Shown piece by piece: positions 9,141-18,740 of a stretch of DNA of 64,000 bases; position 1 is the stretch's first letter, and each line of letters begins with the position of its first letter. A model generated the notes under the pieces. That model was not told the DNA's origin and searched no databases. It worked only from the letters and a program-made list of their open reading frames with translations. The DNA comes from Kaistia defluvii (lineage in GTDB: Bacteria > Pseudomonadota > Alphaproteobacteria > Rhizobiales > Kaistiaceae): positions 682,001 through 746,000 of the forward strand of contig NZ_JBEPSM010000002.1 of the NCBI RefSeq assembly GCF_040548815.1, given 5' to 3'. A program made the position numbers and the translations under genes.

Positions 9141-10352
9141 CTATCGACGGGCGAAGCGGGCGTGCTTGACGATCACGCCCTCGATCGTCTCCGGCCGGAG
9201 AATGGTGTCGATTGCTAGCTGCGCGGCGCCGAGGATGCCGCCATTGCCGTCCGATTTCGCCCGCACGATCTGCAATTCGCGCGTGGCGAGCGGCAAGGAG
9301 CGTTCGAAGACCAGCTGGCGCACGCCGGACAGAAGATGGTCTGCCGCGCCGGAAAGCGTGCCGCCGATCACGATCGTGCTGGGGTTGAGCACGCTGACAA
9401 CATCCGCCGTCACTTCGCCCAGCACGCGGCCCGCCTCGCGCACGCAGCGGATCGCCTCGGGCTGGTTCGCCTGGACCAGGGCGACGATGTCGCGTGCATT
9501 CTCGGCCTCGAATCCCTTGGCGCGCAGGTCGCGGGCCAGAGCCCAGCCGGCGGCGCGCGCCTCGACGCAGCCGAGCTTGCCGCATCGGCAGAGCGGCGGA
9601 TCGGCGGAATTGAGCTGGATGTGGCCAATGTCGCCGGCCGCTCCCTGTGCGCCGCGATAGAGCCGGCCATCGGCGATGATGCCGCTGCCGATGCCGGTGC
9701 CGGCCTTGATGAACAGCAGCTGCTCGACCTCGGGCCAGAAGCGGCGCGATTCCGACAGCGTCATCAGGTTCACGTCGTTCTCGACCACCACGGGCGCGCC
9801 GATCGCGTCGCCCAGCCACGAGCGGATGTCGAAATTGTCCCAGCCGGTGAGGATCGAAGGGCCGAAGACGCGCCCGGCGCCGAAATCGACCGGTGCCGGC
9901 AGGCAGAGCCCCGCGGCCAGCAGGTCGCTGCGCGGCCGGCCGATGCCGTCGAGCAGGGAGAGAAACTGCCCGGCGATCCGCTCCAGCACGGGCAGCGGCC
10001 CGTCGCGCAGGTCGATCGTGCAGGTGGATTCGGCCAGGATCGCCGGCTCCAGTGTGGTGACGGCGGTGCGCAGGATGCTTTCGCCGACATCGGCGACCAG
10101 GATGACGCCGAAGCCGGTGTTCATTTCCAGCACGCGCGTCGGCCGGCCGCCGCTCGGCAGGGTCTTCGGCGCCTCGTCGACCAGGCCGGCCGCGATGAGC
10201 GCGTTGAGGCGCTGGGTGACGGTGGTGCGGGACAGTCCGGTGCGGTCGATCAGCTCGGCGCGAGACTGCGCCCGGCCCGAGGCGATCAGGGACAGGAGAG
10301 GGGCCCCGCTGGCCGCCGCCGCAATCTCGCTTCTATCCGAATCGTTCTGCAC
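9141..10352 (-). CDS. ROK-family transcriptional repressor (NagC/XylR type)
   Basis: 403 residues. The N-terminal MarR-like helix-turn-helix (about 20-70) reads SRAELIDRTGLSRTTVTQRL. The ROK sugar-kinase-like domain follows, with the ROK signature near GIGSGIIADGRLYRGAQGAAGDIGH and the zinc motif CRCGKLGCVE. Proteins of this build sense a sugar or sugar phosphate and repress uptake genes. It is the last gene of a minus-strand run FGGY kinase, binding protein, permease, ATPase, SDR, ROK, which matches the rhizobial frc layout in which a ROK repressor accompanies frcBCA. The natural target is the promoter at 15793-16068. Confidence 0.9.
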   Translation of the reverse strand: MQNDSDRSEIAAAASGAPLLSLIASGRAQSRAELIDRTGLSRTTVTQRLNALIAAGLVDEAPKTLPSGGRPTRVLEMNTGFGVILVADVGESILRTAVTTLEPAILAESTCTIDLRDGPLPVLERIAGQFLSLLDGIGRPRSDLLAAGLCLPAPVDFGAGRVFGPSILTGWDNFDIRSWLGDAIGAPVVVENDVNLMTLSESRRFWPEVEQLLFIKAGTGIGSGIIADGRLYRGAQGAAGDIGHIQLNSADPPLCRCGKLGCVEARAAGWALARDLRAKGFEAENARDIVALVQANQPEAIRCVREAGRVLGEVTADVVSVLNPSTIVIGGTLSGAADHLLSGVRQLVFERSLPLATRELQIVRAKSDGNGGILGAAQLAIDTILRPETIEGVIVKHARFARR

Positions 10353-10448
10353 GAAATGTCGCTCTTTCTGCCGAACCAGGCCAGGCCCGGCTGCGTGCGC
10401 CCTGTTGCAAGCGCACGCTCCGGGCGACCGAACCGGCCGATTCGTCGG

Positions 10449-11216
10449 CTACCAGAGTGTATAGCCGCCGTCGACGACGAACACCGATCCGGTCACGAAA
10501 GACGACGCTTCGCTCGCGAGCAGCAGCGCGATCGGCGCGATCTCTTCCGGCGTCGCATAGCGCTGCATCGGCACCTCGTCGCGCCAGTAATGCGCGTAGT
10601 CCTCATATTCGGTGCTGGCGATCTCGGTCTTCACATAGCCCGGCGCGATCGCGTTGACGCGCACGCCCGACTGCGCCCATTCGGCTGCCAGCGACTTGGT
10701 CAGGTGATGCACGGCGGCCTTGGAGATGCCGTAGGGCGAATGCCATTGCGGGCGGTTGATGATCAGGCCGGAGATCGAGCCGATATTGATGATCGAGCCG
10801 GAGCCGCGCTGGACCATCTGGTTGCCGACGACCTGGCTCGCCTTCCAGACGGCGTCGAGATTGATCGAGAACAGGCGCTGCCATTCGTCGTCGGAAAGCG
10901 TCAGCGCATTGGCGTGGAAGCCGATGCCGGCATTGTTGACCAGCACGTCGATCGGGCCGAGCTCCTTCGCCACGGTCTCGACCATGGCTTCGAGATCGTC
11001 GCGATTGGCGACGTCGGTCTTCACGGCGATAGCGGGCACGCCGAGCTTCTTCAGTTCGGCCAGCGTCTCCTCGCTCTTGGCTTCGTCGCGCGCCGCGATG
11101 ACGATCGACGAGCCGGCTTCAGCGAGGCCGACGGCGATCGCCTTGCCGATGCCGCGATTGCCGCCGGTGACGACGGAGACTTTGCCCCGCATCGAGAACT
11201 TGTCCAGGATCGACAT
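10449..11216 (-). CDS. SDR-family sugar/polyol dehydrogenase
   Basis: 255 residues, a classical short-chain dehydrogenase: NAD(P) motif GGNRGIG (18-24), NNAG (95-98), catalytic Ser about 147, Tyr162 and Lys166 in SPYGISKAA. Classical SDRs of this length in sugar operons oxidise polyols or gluconate (ribitol, arabitol, gluconate 5-dehydrogenases). It follows the ABC ATPase by 23 bases, and an FGGY kinase of ribulokinase type is in the same operon, so oxidation of a pentitol or sugar to a ketose that is then phosphorylated is a reasonable inference. The exact substrate cannot be read from sequence. Confidence 0.9.
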   Translation of the reverse strand: MSILDKFSMRGKVSVVTGGNRGIGKAIAVGLAEAGSSIVIAARDEAKSEETLAELKKLGVPAIAVKTDVANRDDLEAMVETVAKELGPIDVLVNNAGIGFHANALTLSDDEWQRLFSINLDAVWKASQVVGNQMVQRGSGSIINIGSISGLIINRPQWHSPYGISKAAVHHLTKSLAAEWAQSGVRVNAIAPGYVKTEIASTEYEDYAHYWRDEVPMQRYATPEEIAPIALLLASEASSFVTGSVFVVDGGYTLW

Positions 11217-11239
11217 GGGTATGACTCTCTCTTCGTGTA

Positions 11240-12067
11240 TTAGGGGCGGGCCGTCTCAAGCGGCGGGTTGGTGGTGATCAGGCTCGACTGGACGGCATCC
11301 GCCGGCAGCGCGCCGGTCATGACGCCGACCACGTCGCTCATCGAGGTGGTCTTCGGGCTGACGACGACGGCGCGGCGGCCGAGCCGGTGGATATGGATCC
11401 GGTCGGCGATCTGGAAGACGTCGGGCATGGAATGGCTGATCAGCACGACCGAAAGTCCCTGGTCGCGCACGCGGGTGATCAGGTTCAGCACCTGGTTGGT
11501 CTCGCGCACGCCGAGCGCCGCGGTCGGCTCGTCGAGGATGACGACGCGCTTGCCCCAGGCGGCGGCACGGGCGACCGCGACGGCCTGGCGCTGGCCGCCG
11601 GAAAGGGTCTCGACCTTCTGGTTGATCGACTGGATGCGGATGCCGAGGTTCTTCATGTGGTCGGCCGCCTGCTGGCGCATGCGCGACTTGTCGAGCTGGC
11701 GGAAGATCTGCCCGCGCAGGCCGGGCTTGCGCAGTTCGCGGCCGAGGAACAGGTTCTGCGCGATGTTGAGCTGGGTCGCGACGGCGAGTTCCTGGTAGAC
11801 GGTCTCGATGCCGGCGAGGCGGGCGCTGAGCGGGTTCTTGAAGTGAACCTCGGCGCCATCGACGAATACCGTGCCGGAATCGGGGATCGTCGCCCCGGTC
11901 AGCACCTTGATCAGGCTCGACTTGCCGGCGCCATTGTCGCCGACGACGGCGAGGATCTCGCCCTTTGCCAGCTCGAAATCGGCGCCGTCCAGGGCGACGA
12001 CATGGCCATAGCGCTTGGTCAGGCCCATGGCCTGCATGGCGAGCGACGGGAGGGGCTGGGTCGTCAT
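11240..12067 (-). CDS. Sugar ABC transporter ATPase, single-domain (FrcA-like)
   Basis: 275 residues with one ABC domain: Walker A GDNGAGKSS, Q-loop YQELAVA, signature LSGGQRQAVAVARA, Walker B VVILDEPTAALG and H-loop ISHSMPDV. Most carbohydrate importers of the CUT2 class use a two-domain ATPase of about 500 residues; this half-length form is the FrcA type that homodimerises. The start ATG 12067 overlaps the permease stop by four bases (ATGA), which fixes it. The open frame continues upstream only because the permease sequence is read in another frame. Confidence 0.93.
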   Translation of the reverse strand: MTTQPLPSLAMQAMGLTKRYGHVVALDGADFELAKGEILAVVGDNGAGKSSLIKVLTGATIPDSGTVFVDGAEVHFKNPLSARLAGIETVYQELAVATQLNIAQNLFLGRELRKPGLRGQIFRQLDKSRMRQQAADHMKNLGIRIQSINQKVETLSGGQRQAVAVARAAAWGKRVVILDEPTAALGVRETNQVLNLITRVRDQGLSVVLISHSMPDVFQIADRIHIHRLGRRAVVVSPKTTSMSDVVGVMTGALPADAVQSSLITTNPPLETARP

Positions 12068-13113
12068 GCGCGCTGTCCCCGGCCCAGATACTGATCGGCG
12101 CCGACGGCGAGGATGACGAGGAAGCCGGTGGCGATCTGCTGGTAGAGCGAGTCGATGCCGGCCTGGGTCAGGCCGTTCTTCAGCACCACGACGATCAGCG
12201 CGCCGATGAAGGTTCCGGCGACGCCGCCGCGTCCGCCGAACAGGCTGGTGCCGCCAATGACGACCGCGGTGATGCTGTCGAGGTTGGCGATCTGGTAGCC
12301 ACTCGGGTCGGCGATCGGCGTGCGGCCCAGCGCCTGCCAGCCGGCGAAGGCATAGAAGACGCCGGCGAGCGCATAGACGCTGAAGATGACGCCATTGACG
12401 TTGACGCCGTTGAGGCGCGCGGCGGCGGGCGAATTGCCGATCGCATAGACGCGGACGCCCCAGGCGGTCTGGTTCAGCGCATAGGCGAGCACCAGCGTCA
12501 GCGCGATCCACAGCATGCTGCCATAGGTGATGGTGACGAGGCCGAAGGACGGACCCTCGCCGAGAATGGTCATCAGGTCCGAGTTGATCGGATAGCTGCG
12601 CGACTGGGTATAGAGCCGCGCCGCGGCCGTCAGGATGGTGAACAGGCCGAGCGTCGCGATGAAGGGCGGGAGGCGGAAGCGCGTGATGATCAGGCCGTTG
12701 ATCGAGGCGGCGACGATACAGACGGCGAGGCCGACCAGCATGCCGAGCATCGGATCGCCATTGGCGGCGATGCTGCCCGCGACCACCATGCCCAGCACCA
12801 TGATCGCGCCATTGGCGAGGTCGATGCCCGAGACGAGGATGATCAGCGTCTGCCCCAGCGCCAGCGTGCCGACGACAACGGATTGCTGGAAGATGAGGGA
12901 CAGATTGCCCGCGTTCAGGAAGGTCGAGGTCGTGACCGAGAAGACGATAAGGATCAGGACCAGCGCCACCAGCGGTCCGGCGACCGGAAAGGCGAACAGT
13001 CCCGTGGCGGCGCGGCGCAATCCGGCGAGGAGGCCGGCAGGGGGATTCCCTGCCGGCTCCGCGTCGATCTTTGCCTGCCCGGTATCGGTGCGAGCCCGGT
13101 CAGACGTCTGCAT
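12064..13113 (-). CDS. Sugar ABC transporter permease (RbsC/FrcC-like)
   Basis: 349 residues, hydrophobic throughout with about ten membrane segments and the CUT2 permease signature (LALGQTLIILVSGIDLANGAIM, shortened here: GIDLANGAIMVLG). It forms the inner-membrane channel for the binding protein encoded upstream and is powered by the ATPase downstream. ATG 13113 has GGGGAGAG six bases before it and begins two bases after the binding-protein stop region, so it is preferred over the in-frame codon 11 triplets earlier. Confidence 0.92.
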   Translation of the reverse strand: MQTSDRARTDTGQAKIDAEPAGNPPAGLLAGLRRAATGLFAFPVAGPLVALVLILIVFSVTTSTFLNAGNLSLIFQQSVVVGTLALGQTLIILVSGIDLANGAIMVLGMVVAGSIAANGDPMLGMLVGLAVCIVAASINGLIITRFRLPPFIATLGLFTILTAAARLYTQSRSYPINSDLMTILGEGPSFGLVTITYGSMLWIALTLVLAYALNQTAWGVRVYAIGNSPAAARLNGVNVNGVIFSVYALAGVFYAFAGWQALGRTPIADPSGYQIANLDSITAVVIGGTSLFGGRGGVAGTFIGALIVVVLKNGLTQAGIDSLYQQIATGFLVILAVGADQYLGRGQRA

Positions 13114-13115
13114 GG

Positions 13116-14114
13116 TTACTCTCCCCAGCAGTTTTCCAGGCCCCACTTGGAGTCCTTGGATTCAATGCCGTCCACCGGATTGTCGGTGATCAGGATGGTG
13201 CCGGAATTGTTGACGCCGGTCGGCTTGGGACCGCCATTGACGGCCTTGACGATCGCCTCGACGGCAAGGGTGCCCATATTGGTCGGGAACTGCATCACGG
13301 TCGCGCCGATCGTGCCGTCGGCAACGCTGCGGACGCCCGAGCAGCTGCCGTCGATCGAGGTCATCACGATGTCCTTCTTCGCCCGCTTGATGGCGAGGAA
13401 GGCGCCCTGGGCCGCCGGCTCGTTGATCGTGTAGACGGCGTTGATGTCGGGATGGGCCGACAGCAGGTTTTCCATCGACGACTGGCCGGTCTCGACATTG
13501 GCCTGCGTCAGCGCGGTGCCCGCGATCTCCGGAGCGCCCTCGGCAATGCCGAAGCCCTTCAGGAAGCCGTCATGGCGCGCCTTGGCGGTCTTGTCGGAGA
13601 GGTCGTAGTCGAGCATGGCGATGCGGGCCGGCGTGCTGCCGAGCCGGGCCTTTGCCCATTTGCCGATCAGTTCGCCCGCCGCGAGATTGTCGGTCTCGTA
13701 GGAGGCGTCGGCGGCGGTGGCGGGCTCCAGCGAGGTGTTGGTCGTCACCACGATGATGCCGGCGTCGCGGGCCTTCTGCACGATCTTGACCAGCGCCGAG
13801 GCGTTGGCGGGATCGAGCACGATGCCCTTGGCGCCGCGGTTGATCATGTTCTCGATGGCGGCGACCTGGGTCGCGGAATCGCCGGCGACGCTCGATTCTG
13901 CCGTCATGGTCTCGAGGCCATGCTTCTTGGCCGCGTCGACGCCCGCCTGCTGCAGCTTGGCGAAGAACGGGTTTGCCAGCTGCTGCTCGACGATGCCGAT
14001 CAGGAACGTCTTGTCTTGCGCCTGCGCGCCGGCCGAAAGCGCCATGGTGGCGGTCAGCGCGAGCGTCGCGGGCATGGCGATGGACCGTAGGGTCCGGCTT
14101 GTCATCTTCAACAT
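13116..14114 (-). CDS. Periplasmic sugar-binding protein (FrcB/RbsB-like)
   Basis: 332 residues. A signal peptide is visible (hydrophobic run ATLALTATMALS, cleavage near AGAQAQD). The mature part is a type I periplasmic binding protein: FLIGIVEQQLANPFF at the start, then GAKGIVLDPANASAL and IDGSCSGVRSV. It captures a sugar for the permease and ATPase that follow with two-base and overlapping spacing. The start ATG 14114 lies after a GGAGGAG site; a TTG six codons earlier is in frame but overlaps that site. Confidence 0.92.
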   Translation of the reverse strand: MLKMTSRTLRSIAMPATLALTATMALSAGAQAQDKTFLIGIVEQQLANPFFAKLQQAGVDAAKKHGLETMTAESSVAGDSATQVAAIENMINRGAKGIVLDPANASALVKIVQKARDAGIIVVTTNTSLEPATAADASYETDNLAAGELIGKWAKARLGSTPARIAMLDYDLSDKTAKARHDGFLKGFGIAEGAPEIAGTALTQANVETGQSSMENLLSAHPDINAVYTINEPAAQGAFLAIKRAKKDIVMTSIDGSCSGVRSVADGTIGATVMQFPTNMGTLAVEAIVKAVNGGPKPTGVNNSGTILITDNPVDGIESKDSKWGLENCWGE

Positions 14115-14151
14115 AGTCCTGGTCTCCTCCAACCTGGTTTATTGTCGAGTG

Positions 14152-15792
14152 TCACGGATGTGCCTGGTCAACCTCCCGCTCCGGGCTTGCGGGCTGGCTC
14201 GCGTATCGCGGCGTTTCCGACGAGCCGTTCGGAAAGCCGCCCGCCGTCCCAAGCGCGCGCATCGACTGGCGAAGCCGGTCGTCGGCGGCAAGCTGGCGGT
14301 ATTGCTGATAAAGCGAAGCATAGACGCCGGTGGCGGCGGGATCGGGCGTGAACCGGTCGAAGCGCCGGGCGCCGAAACGGGCCGCGCCGGCGGCGAAATC
14401 CGGGACGATGCCGGCCGCGACCGCGCCATGGATGGCGGCGCCGACGGCGGTCGGGTTGGCGATGTCGGGAACCTCGATCTCGCGTCCGAGCACGTCGGCC
14501 ATGATCTGCAGCAGCAGCGGATTGCGACGCGACAGGCCGCTGGTCAGGATGACCCGGTCGATCGGCAGGTCGCCGGCGGCGAGGTGATCGAAGATCGAGC
14601 GCGCGCCATAGCAGAGCGCCTCCAGCAAGGCGCGATAGATCTGTGTCGAGCTGGTCGAGAGGTTGAGCCCGACCAGCAGGCCGCTCAGGCTCGAATCGGC
14701 GAAGGGAACGCGGTTGCCGCTCCACCAGTCGAGCGCCATCAGGCGGCTCTGGCCCGGGTTCAGCGAGGCGGCGCTTTCGTCATAGAGCCGGAAGCTCTCG
14801 GCCACCGTCTCGGCGCGGGGAAAATTGCGGATATACCAGGCTAGAATGTCGCCGAAGCCGGCCTGTCCCGCCTCATAGCAGGCGAGATCCGGCAGGACGG
14901 CGCCATCCGCGACGCCCTCGATGCCTTTCGGCAGCTCGCCGGCCCGGTCGCCGAGCAGCAGGTAGGCGGCCGAGGTGCCGAGCGCGCCGACCAGCGTGCC
15001 GGCGGCGATGCCGTCCACGGCCGGCAGCACGACATGCGAATCAATGACGGCGACGGCGACGACGGCGTCGCCGCGAATGCCGGTCCGCTCGTGCCAGCCC
15101 GGCGCCAGCAATCCTGCGGCCGAGCCGACGGGCAGGGGCGGCGACAGACGGTCGGCGAGGCCCGGTACGGTATGGTTGGGATAGCCGCTCTCGGCCGAGA
15201 ACTGCGCCTTGTAGGCAGCGAAGTCGAGGCTGCGGGCCTCAAGCCCGGTCAGTTGCCAGACCAGCCAGTCGCCGGCCTCGATGAAGCGGTCGGCCTGCTT
15301 CCAGATCGCCGGCGCCTCGGCCTCGATCTGCGCGGCCTTGGCCAGCATCCATTCGCCCGAGAGCCGGCCGCCGAAATTCTTCAGGAAACGGCCGCCCTGC
15401 GCATTGATCGCATCGGCATAGGGCTGGGCCGCCGCATGCTTCCAGAGCTTCACGAATGCATGCGGTTCGTCGGGGAGCAGGGCGGAGAGCGGGGTGCCGT
15501 CGGCGCGGGCGGGCAGCGGCGTGCTGGCGGTGAAGCCGATGCCGATGCCGGCGATCTCGAATCCCCCGCCGATCGCGGTCAGGATCGCCTCGGCCGCTTC
15601 GAGATAGTCGGCGGCGTCCTGAAGCGCATAGGCGGGCGGCAGCGCCGTGCCGTCGGGCAGGGCGGCGGTCATGACGCCGTGCCGGTAGGGGTGGGTGTGG
15701 CTCGCTTCCTGCTCGCCCGTCGTCGCATGGATGCGGACGCCGCGCGCCGACTCCGTGCCGAAATCCAGACCTAGCAGATAGACGTCAGCCAC
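14152..15792 (-). CDS. FGGY-family carbohydrate kinase, ribulokinase-like
   Basis: 546 residues. The actin-like ATPase fold shows phosphate-1 motif LDFGTESARG near the N-terminus, GALGTSAAY in the middle, and the FGGY C-terminal signature area ILTSGLSRRNPLLLQIMADVLG. N-terminal features (HPYRHGVM, WxxDAADYLEA) resemble ribulokinases more than glycerol or xylulose kinases. It probably phosphorylates a ketopentose made by the SDR. It is the first gene of the minus-strand operon that continues into the binding protein 37 bases later. The only in-frame start near the domain edge is GTG 15792. Confidence 0.88.
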   Translation of the reverse strand: MADVYLLGLDFGTESARGVRIHATTGEQEASHTHPYRHGVMTAALPDGTALPPAYALQDAADYLEAAEAILTAIGGGFEIAGIGIGFTASTPLPARADGTPLSALLPDEPHAFVKLWKHAAAQPYADAINAQGGRFLKNFGGRLSGEWMLAKAAQIEAEAPAIWKQADRFIEAGDWLVWQLTGLEARSLDFAAYKAQFSAESGYPNHTVPGLADRLSPPLPVGSAAGLLAPGWHERTGIRGDAVVAVAVIDSHVVLPAVDGIAAGTLVGALGTSAAYLLLGDRAGELPKGIEGVADGAVLPDLACYEAGQAGFGDILAWYIRNFPRAETVAESFRLYDESAASLNPGQSRLMALDWWSGNRVPFADSSLSGLLVGLNLSTSSTQIYRALLEALCYGARSIFDHLAAGDLPIDRVILTSGLSRRNPLLLQIMADVLGREIEVPDIANPTAVGAAIHGAVAAGIVPDFAAGAARFGARRFDRFTPDPAATGVYASLYQQYRQLAADDRLRQSMRALGTAGGFPNGSSETPRYASQPASPEREVDQAHP

Positions 15793-15856
15793 GATGCACC
15801 CAGTTCACTCCTGCGGAAGGCCGAATGGGCCCGCCTCGATCCCGCTCGCCGATTTG

Positions 15857-15872
15857 CAGGAAACGCTTCCTG
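15857..15872. promoter_or_regulatory. Operator-like palindrome upstream of FGGY operon
   Basis: CAGGAA-N4-TTCCTG, an inverted repeat with six-base arms, 65 bases upstream of the FGGY kinase start. It sits at the edge of an AT-rich stretch that is unusual for this genome and is likely the promoter. A transcription factor such as the ROK protein or a LacI-type regulator from elsewhere could bind here. Role inferred. Confidence 0.4.
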
Positions 15873-15937
15873 TCGGCGGCTGACGAATTAATGTCCGCGT
15901 GTGGTCTTAAGTCAACTGAGTTATGTATATTTTTGGA

Positions 15938-15951
15938 CGTATATAAATACG
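15938..15951. promoter_or_regulatory. AT-rich inverted repeat in FGGY operon promoter
   Basis: CGTAT-ATAA-ATACG, five-base arms around an AT centre, inside the AT-rich core (about 15890-15965) of the intergenic region between the second ABC importer and the FGGY kinase. ROK repressors are known to favour AT-rich palindromes, so this is the better candidate of the two for the ROK protein. Inference only. Confidence 0.35.
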
Positions 15952-16068
15952 CCGACATTCGAGTTGGCGTTCGGGATCGCCAAACGAAAATCGCCCCACC
16001 GTTGCCGGCGAGGCGATCAATCGAGGTTGGAAGCACAGCAGAGCGTGTTACGGGCCGTCTAACCGCTA

Positions 16069-17595
16069 TCAGGCAAAGGCGGGCAGCCTTTCGCCGGCGG
16101 GCAGGGCGGGGCTGCTTTCCGGCAGGCTTTCATAGTGGGCCAGGCGATCGCCGAGCGTCGGTATGTCTGCGATTTCGGCCATGTCGATCCGCCCGACGAT
16201 CCGCCCCCGTGACAGCACCACGACCTCGTCCGCCACGTCAAAGATCTCCTGCACTTCGGTGCAGAAGACGACGACGGAGCGTCCGCGGGCGGCGAAGTCG
16301 CGCAGCAGTTCGTAGATGTCGGCCTTGCTGGAGATGTCGACGCCGCGTGTCGGCTCCTCGATCACGATGATGTCGGTGTTCTCCTCCATGGAGGCGCCGA
16401 GCGCCACCTTCTGCTGGTTGCCGCCGCTGAGCGAGGTGATCGGGTGGCTCGTGCTGCCGGTCTTGACGCGATAGCGCGCTACGCCCTCGCGGGCGATCGC
16501 CTCCAGCCGGCCGGGATCGAGCAGGCGCGACCGGCCGCCCAGCGCGCCGAGGCCGAGCCGCGCCGCTAGGTTTTCGCCGACGCTCATATTGTGGAAAACG
16601 GTGTGCCGCCGGCTTGCCGCGAGATAGGAGACCGACGTGCGGCCGCGCGGCGTCAGGCTCTTGCGGTCCGCTTCGCACATCGGGCGAAAGGCGCCGATCG
16701 CCTGCGCCAGTTCGCGCGCGCCGGAACCCTCGACGCCGGAAAGCGCGATGATGCGGCCCGGCATCAGGTCGATCGAGATGTCGCGGAAGGCGTCGAGCCG
16801 GTCGGCGCAGCGGGCAAGGCGCCAGACCGGCGATCCGGCCTGGCCGGAGGCGGCCCTTGGCGCGGCGCGGGTTTCATCCGGCTTCCGGTCGCCGGCATGG
16901 CTTGCCGTCAGATGGGCGGCGATTGCGGTCTCGCTGATCTCCGCGCCGTTGATCTCGGCGCTGATGCGGCCATCGCGCAGCACCAACACGCGGTCGCAAC
17001 TGCGCACGAAATCGTTCAGCCGATGCGTGATCAGCAGCACGATCCTGCCATCCCGAGCGAGCTCGCCCATGGTGGTGAAGAGCGCTTCCGATTCCTGTTC
17101 CGTCAGCGCCGAGTTGGGCTCGTCGAACAGATAGACGTCGGCATCGCTCAGCATGGCGCGGGCGATCTCGACGCGCTGCTGCACGGCGAGCGACAGATCG
17201 GCGAGTTCGTAATGCGCGAAGGCCGCGATCCCGAGCCGGGTCAGCACTGCCTCGGCGGCCGCCGGATCGACGGCGATGCGGCCGAACCAGTGGCCCTCGC
17301 GACCGACGGCGAGGTTCTGCTCGACCGTCATGTTTGGCCAGATATGCGGCTCCTGGTGCACCACGGCGACCCGCTGCCACACGTCCGCGACCGGGCCGTC
17401 GGGCCGCTGCAGTACGATCTCGCCGCTATCCGCCTTCTCCTCGCCGGCCAGCATGCGCATCAGCGTGCTCTTGCCGGCGCCATTCGGGCCGGCAATGCCG
17501 ATGATGCTGCCCGAGGTGATGTCGAGATCCAGCCCGTCGAGCGCCCGCGTCGCGCCATAGCGCTTGGTGATGCCCTTGCCGGTGAGCCGGATCAT
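16069..17595 (-). CDS. Sugar ABC transporter ATPase, two-domain (RbsA/XylG-like)
   Basis: 508 residues with two ABC domains, the normal size for this family. Domain 1: Walker A GPNGAGKST, signature-like LSLAVQQRVEIARA, Walker B VYLFDEPNSAL. Domain 2: the P-loop is degenerate (GVEGSGARELA), followed by LSGGNQQKVALG and IIVIEEPTRGVD. The degenerate second Walker A is usual in RbsA-type proteins. The ATG at 17595 overlaps the permease stop by four bases. The protein energises import of the sugar bound by the product of 18741-19862. Confidence 0.93.
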   Translation of the reverse strand: MIRLTGKGITKRYGATRALDGLDLDITSGSIIGIAGPNGAGKSTLMRMLAGEEKADSGEIVLQRPDGPVADVWQRVAVVHQEPHIWPNMTVEQNLAVGREGHWFGRIAVDPAAAEAVLTRLGIAAFAHYELADLSLAVQQRVEIARAMLSDADVYLFDEPNSALTEQESEALFTTMGELARDGRIVLLITHRLNDFVRSCDRVLVLRDGRISAEINGAEISETAIAAHLTASHAGDRKPDETRAAPRAASGQAGSPVWRLARCADRLDAFRDISIDLMPGRIIALSGVEGSGARELAQAIGAFRPMCEADRKSLTPRGRTSVSYLAASRRHTVFHNMSVGENLAARLGLGALGGRSRLLDPGRLEAIAREGVARYRVKTGSTSHPITSLSGGNQQKVALGASMEENTDIIVIEEPTRGVDISSKADIYELLRDFAARGRSVVVFCTEVQEIFDVADEVVVLSRGRIVGRIDMAEIADIPTLGDRLAHYESLPESSPALPAGERLPAFA

Positions 17596-18656
17596 GCCAC
17601 GGCTCCCGTGCCCGAACGGACCGAGCGCTGGCCGGCGCTGCGGATCAGCTTCTGCGAGACGAGATCGAGCCAGACGGCGCCGATCGTCACCAGACCGATG
17701 AACAGGAGCTGGACGAAGGAGCTGACACCGAGCAAAGCGAGGCCGTTGTTGAGAAGGGCGAGCAGGATGACGCCGAGCAGCGTGCCCACAATGGTGCCCC
17801 GGCCGCCATTCAGGCTGGCGCCGCCGATGACGACCGCCGCGATGACCTGGAAGGACAGCGAGCTGGACTGGGTCGGGCCGACCGAGCCGACATAGGAGAA
17901 ATCGAGGATGCCGGCGAGCCCTGCCATCAGCGCGCTCAGGACGAAGACGACATATTTGTACTTCTTGAGCGGAAGGCGGGCGACGCGCGCCGCTTCCGCA
18001 TTGCCGCCCATCGCCATCAGGCGGAAGCCGAACACGGTGCGGTGGCGCAGGATCCAGAACAGGATGAAGGCGCCGACCAGCCACAGCGTCTCGACGGGAA
18101 TGTCATAGGCCATCAGCGCCCCGCCGAGGCCGTGGAAGAAGGAGAGCTCCCAGGCGGGCGGCAGCGGCTCGTTATAGGCCGGGGTGAAGGTGGTGGCGTT
18201 GCTGATCAGCAGCGACAGGCCATCGGCCACGTTGAGCATGCCCAGCGTCGTGATGAAGGAGGGCAGGCCGGCACGGACGGTCAGGAAGCCATTGAGCAGG
18301 CCGGTGAGCAGGGCGATGCCGAGGCCGGCCGCCAGCGCCACCAGCAGCGGCGTCGTGAAGGGCAGGCTGCCGCCGCCGAGCCAGAGCGTGGCGGTGACCG
18401 TGCCGGCCAGCCCGTAGACCGCGCCGACCGAAAGGTCGATTTCGCCGAGCAGGATGACCAGCATCTGGGCGAAGGCCACCATGCCGAGCGCCACCATCGA
18501 GCGGACCAGCGTCAGCATGTTTTCGGGGCTGAGGAAGGCCGAACGCTGCGACTGGACGATGACGGCGATGAGGACGATAGCCAGCGCCAAACCGAGGGTT
18601 CGTAGGCTGTTCAGGACTTTTTGCTGCCCCAGGAGGGCAAGGGCGGACTGGGTCAT
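17592..18656 (-). CDS. Sugar ABC transporter permease (RbsC-like)
   Basis: 354 residues, about ten membrane segments. CUT2 permease signatures are visible: LVILLGEIDLSVGAVYGLAG in the first half and VIGGASLNGGRGTIVGTLLG in the second. Inner-membrane channel of the second sugar importer. Its stop overlaps the ATPase start. The ATG is the first in frame and follows a GGAGCC site. It is distinct from the permease at 12064, with different loops, so the window has two full importers and not a duplicated gene. Confidence 0.92.
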   Translation of the reverse strand: MTQSALALLGQQKVLNSLRTLGLALAIVLIAVIVQSQRSAFLSPENMLTLVRSMVALGMVAFAQMLVILLGEIDLSVGAVYGLAGTVTATLWLGGGSLPFTTPLLVALAAGLGIALLTGLLNGFLTVRAGLPSFITTLGMLNVADGLSLLISNATTFTPAYNEPLPPAWELSFFHGLGGALMAYDIPVETLWLVGAFILFWILRHRTVFGFRLMAMGGNAEAARVARLPLKKYKYVVFVLSALMAGLAGILDFSYVGSVGPTQSSSLSFQVIAAVVIGGASLNGGRGTIVGTLLGVILLALLNNGLALLGVSSFVQLLFIGLVTIGAVWLDLVSQKLIRSAGQRSVRSGTGAVA

Positions 18657-18740
18657 GGTGGCTCCGGGACGGCAGCGACAAGGGAGAAGCAGGGACGGCG
18701 CGGAGATCGGATCCCCGCGCCGTCCTGTCGGCGCTGAAGG

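Noticed and set aside
9336..11243. Long plus-strand open frame opposite the ROK and SDR genes
   Set aside because: It is the antisense shadow of two clear genes; its product is low-complexity Arg/Ala/Asp-rich sequence with no fold.
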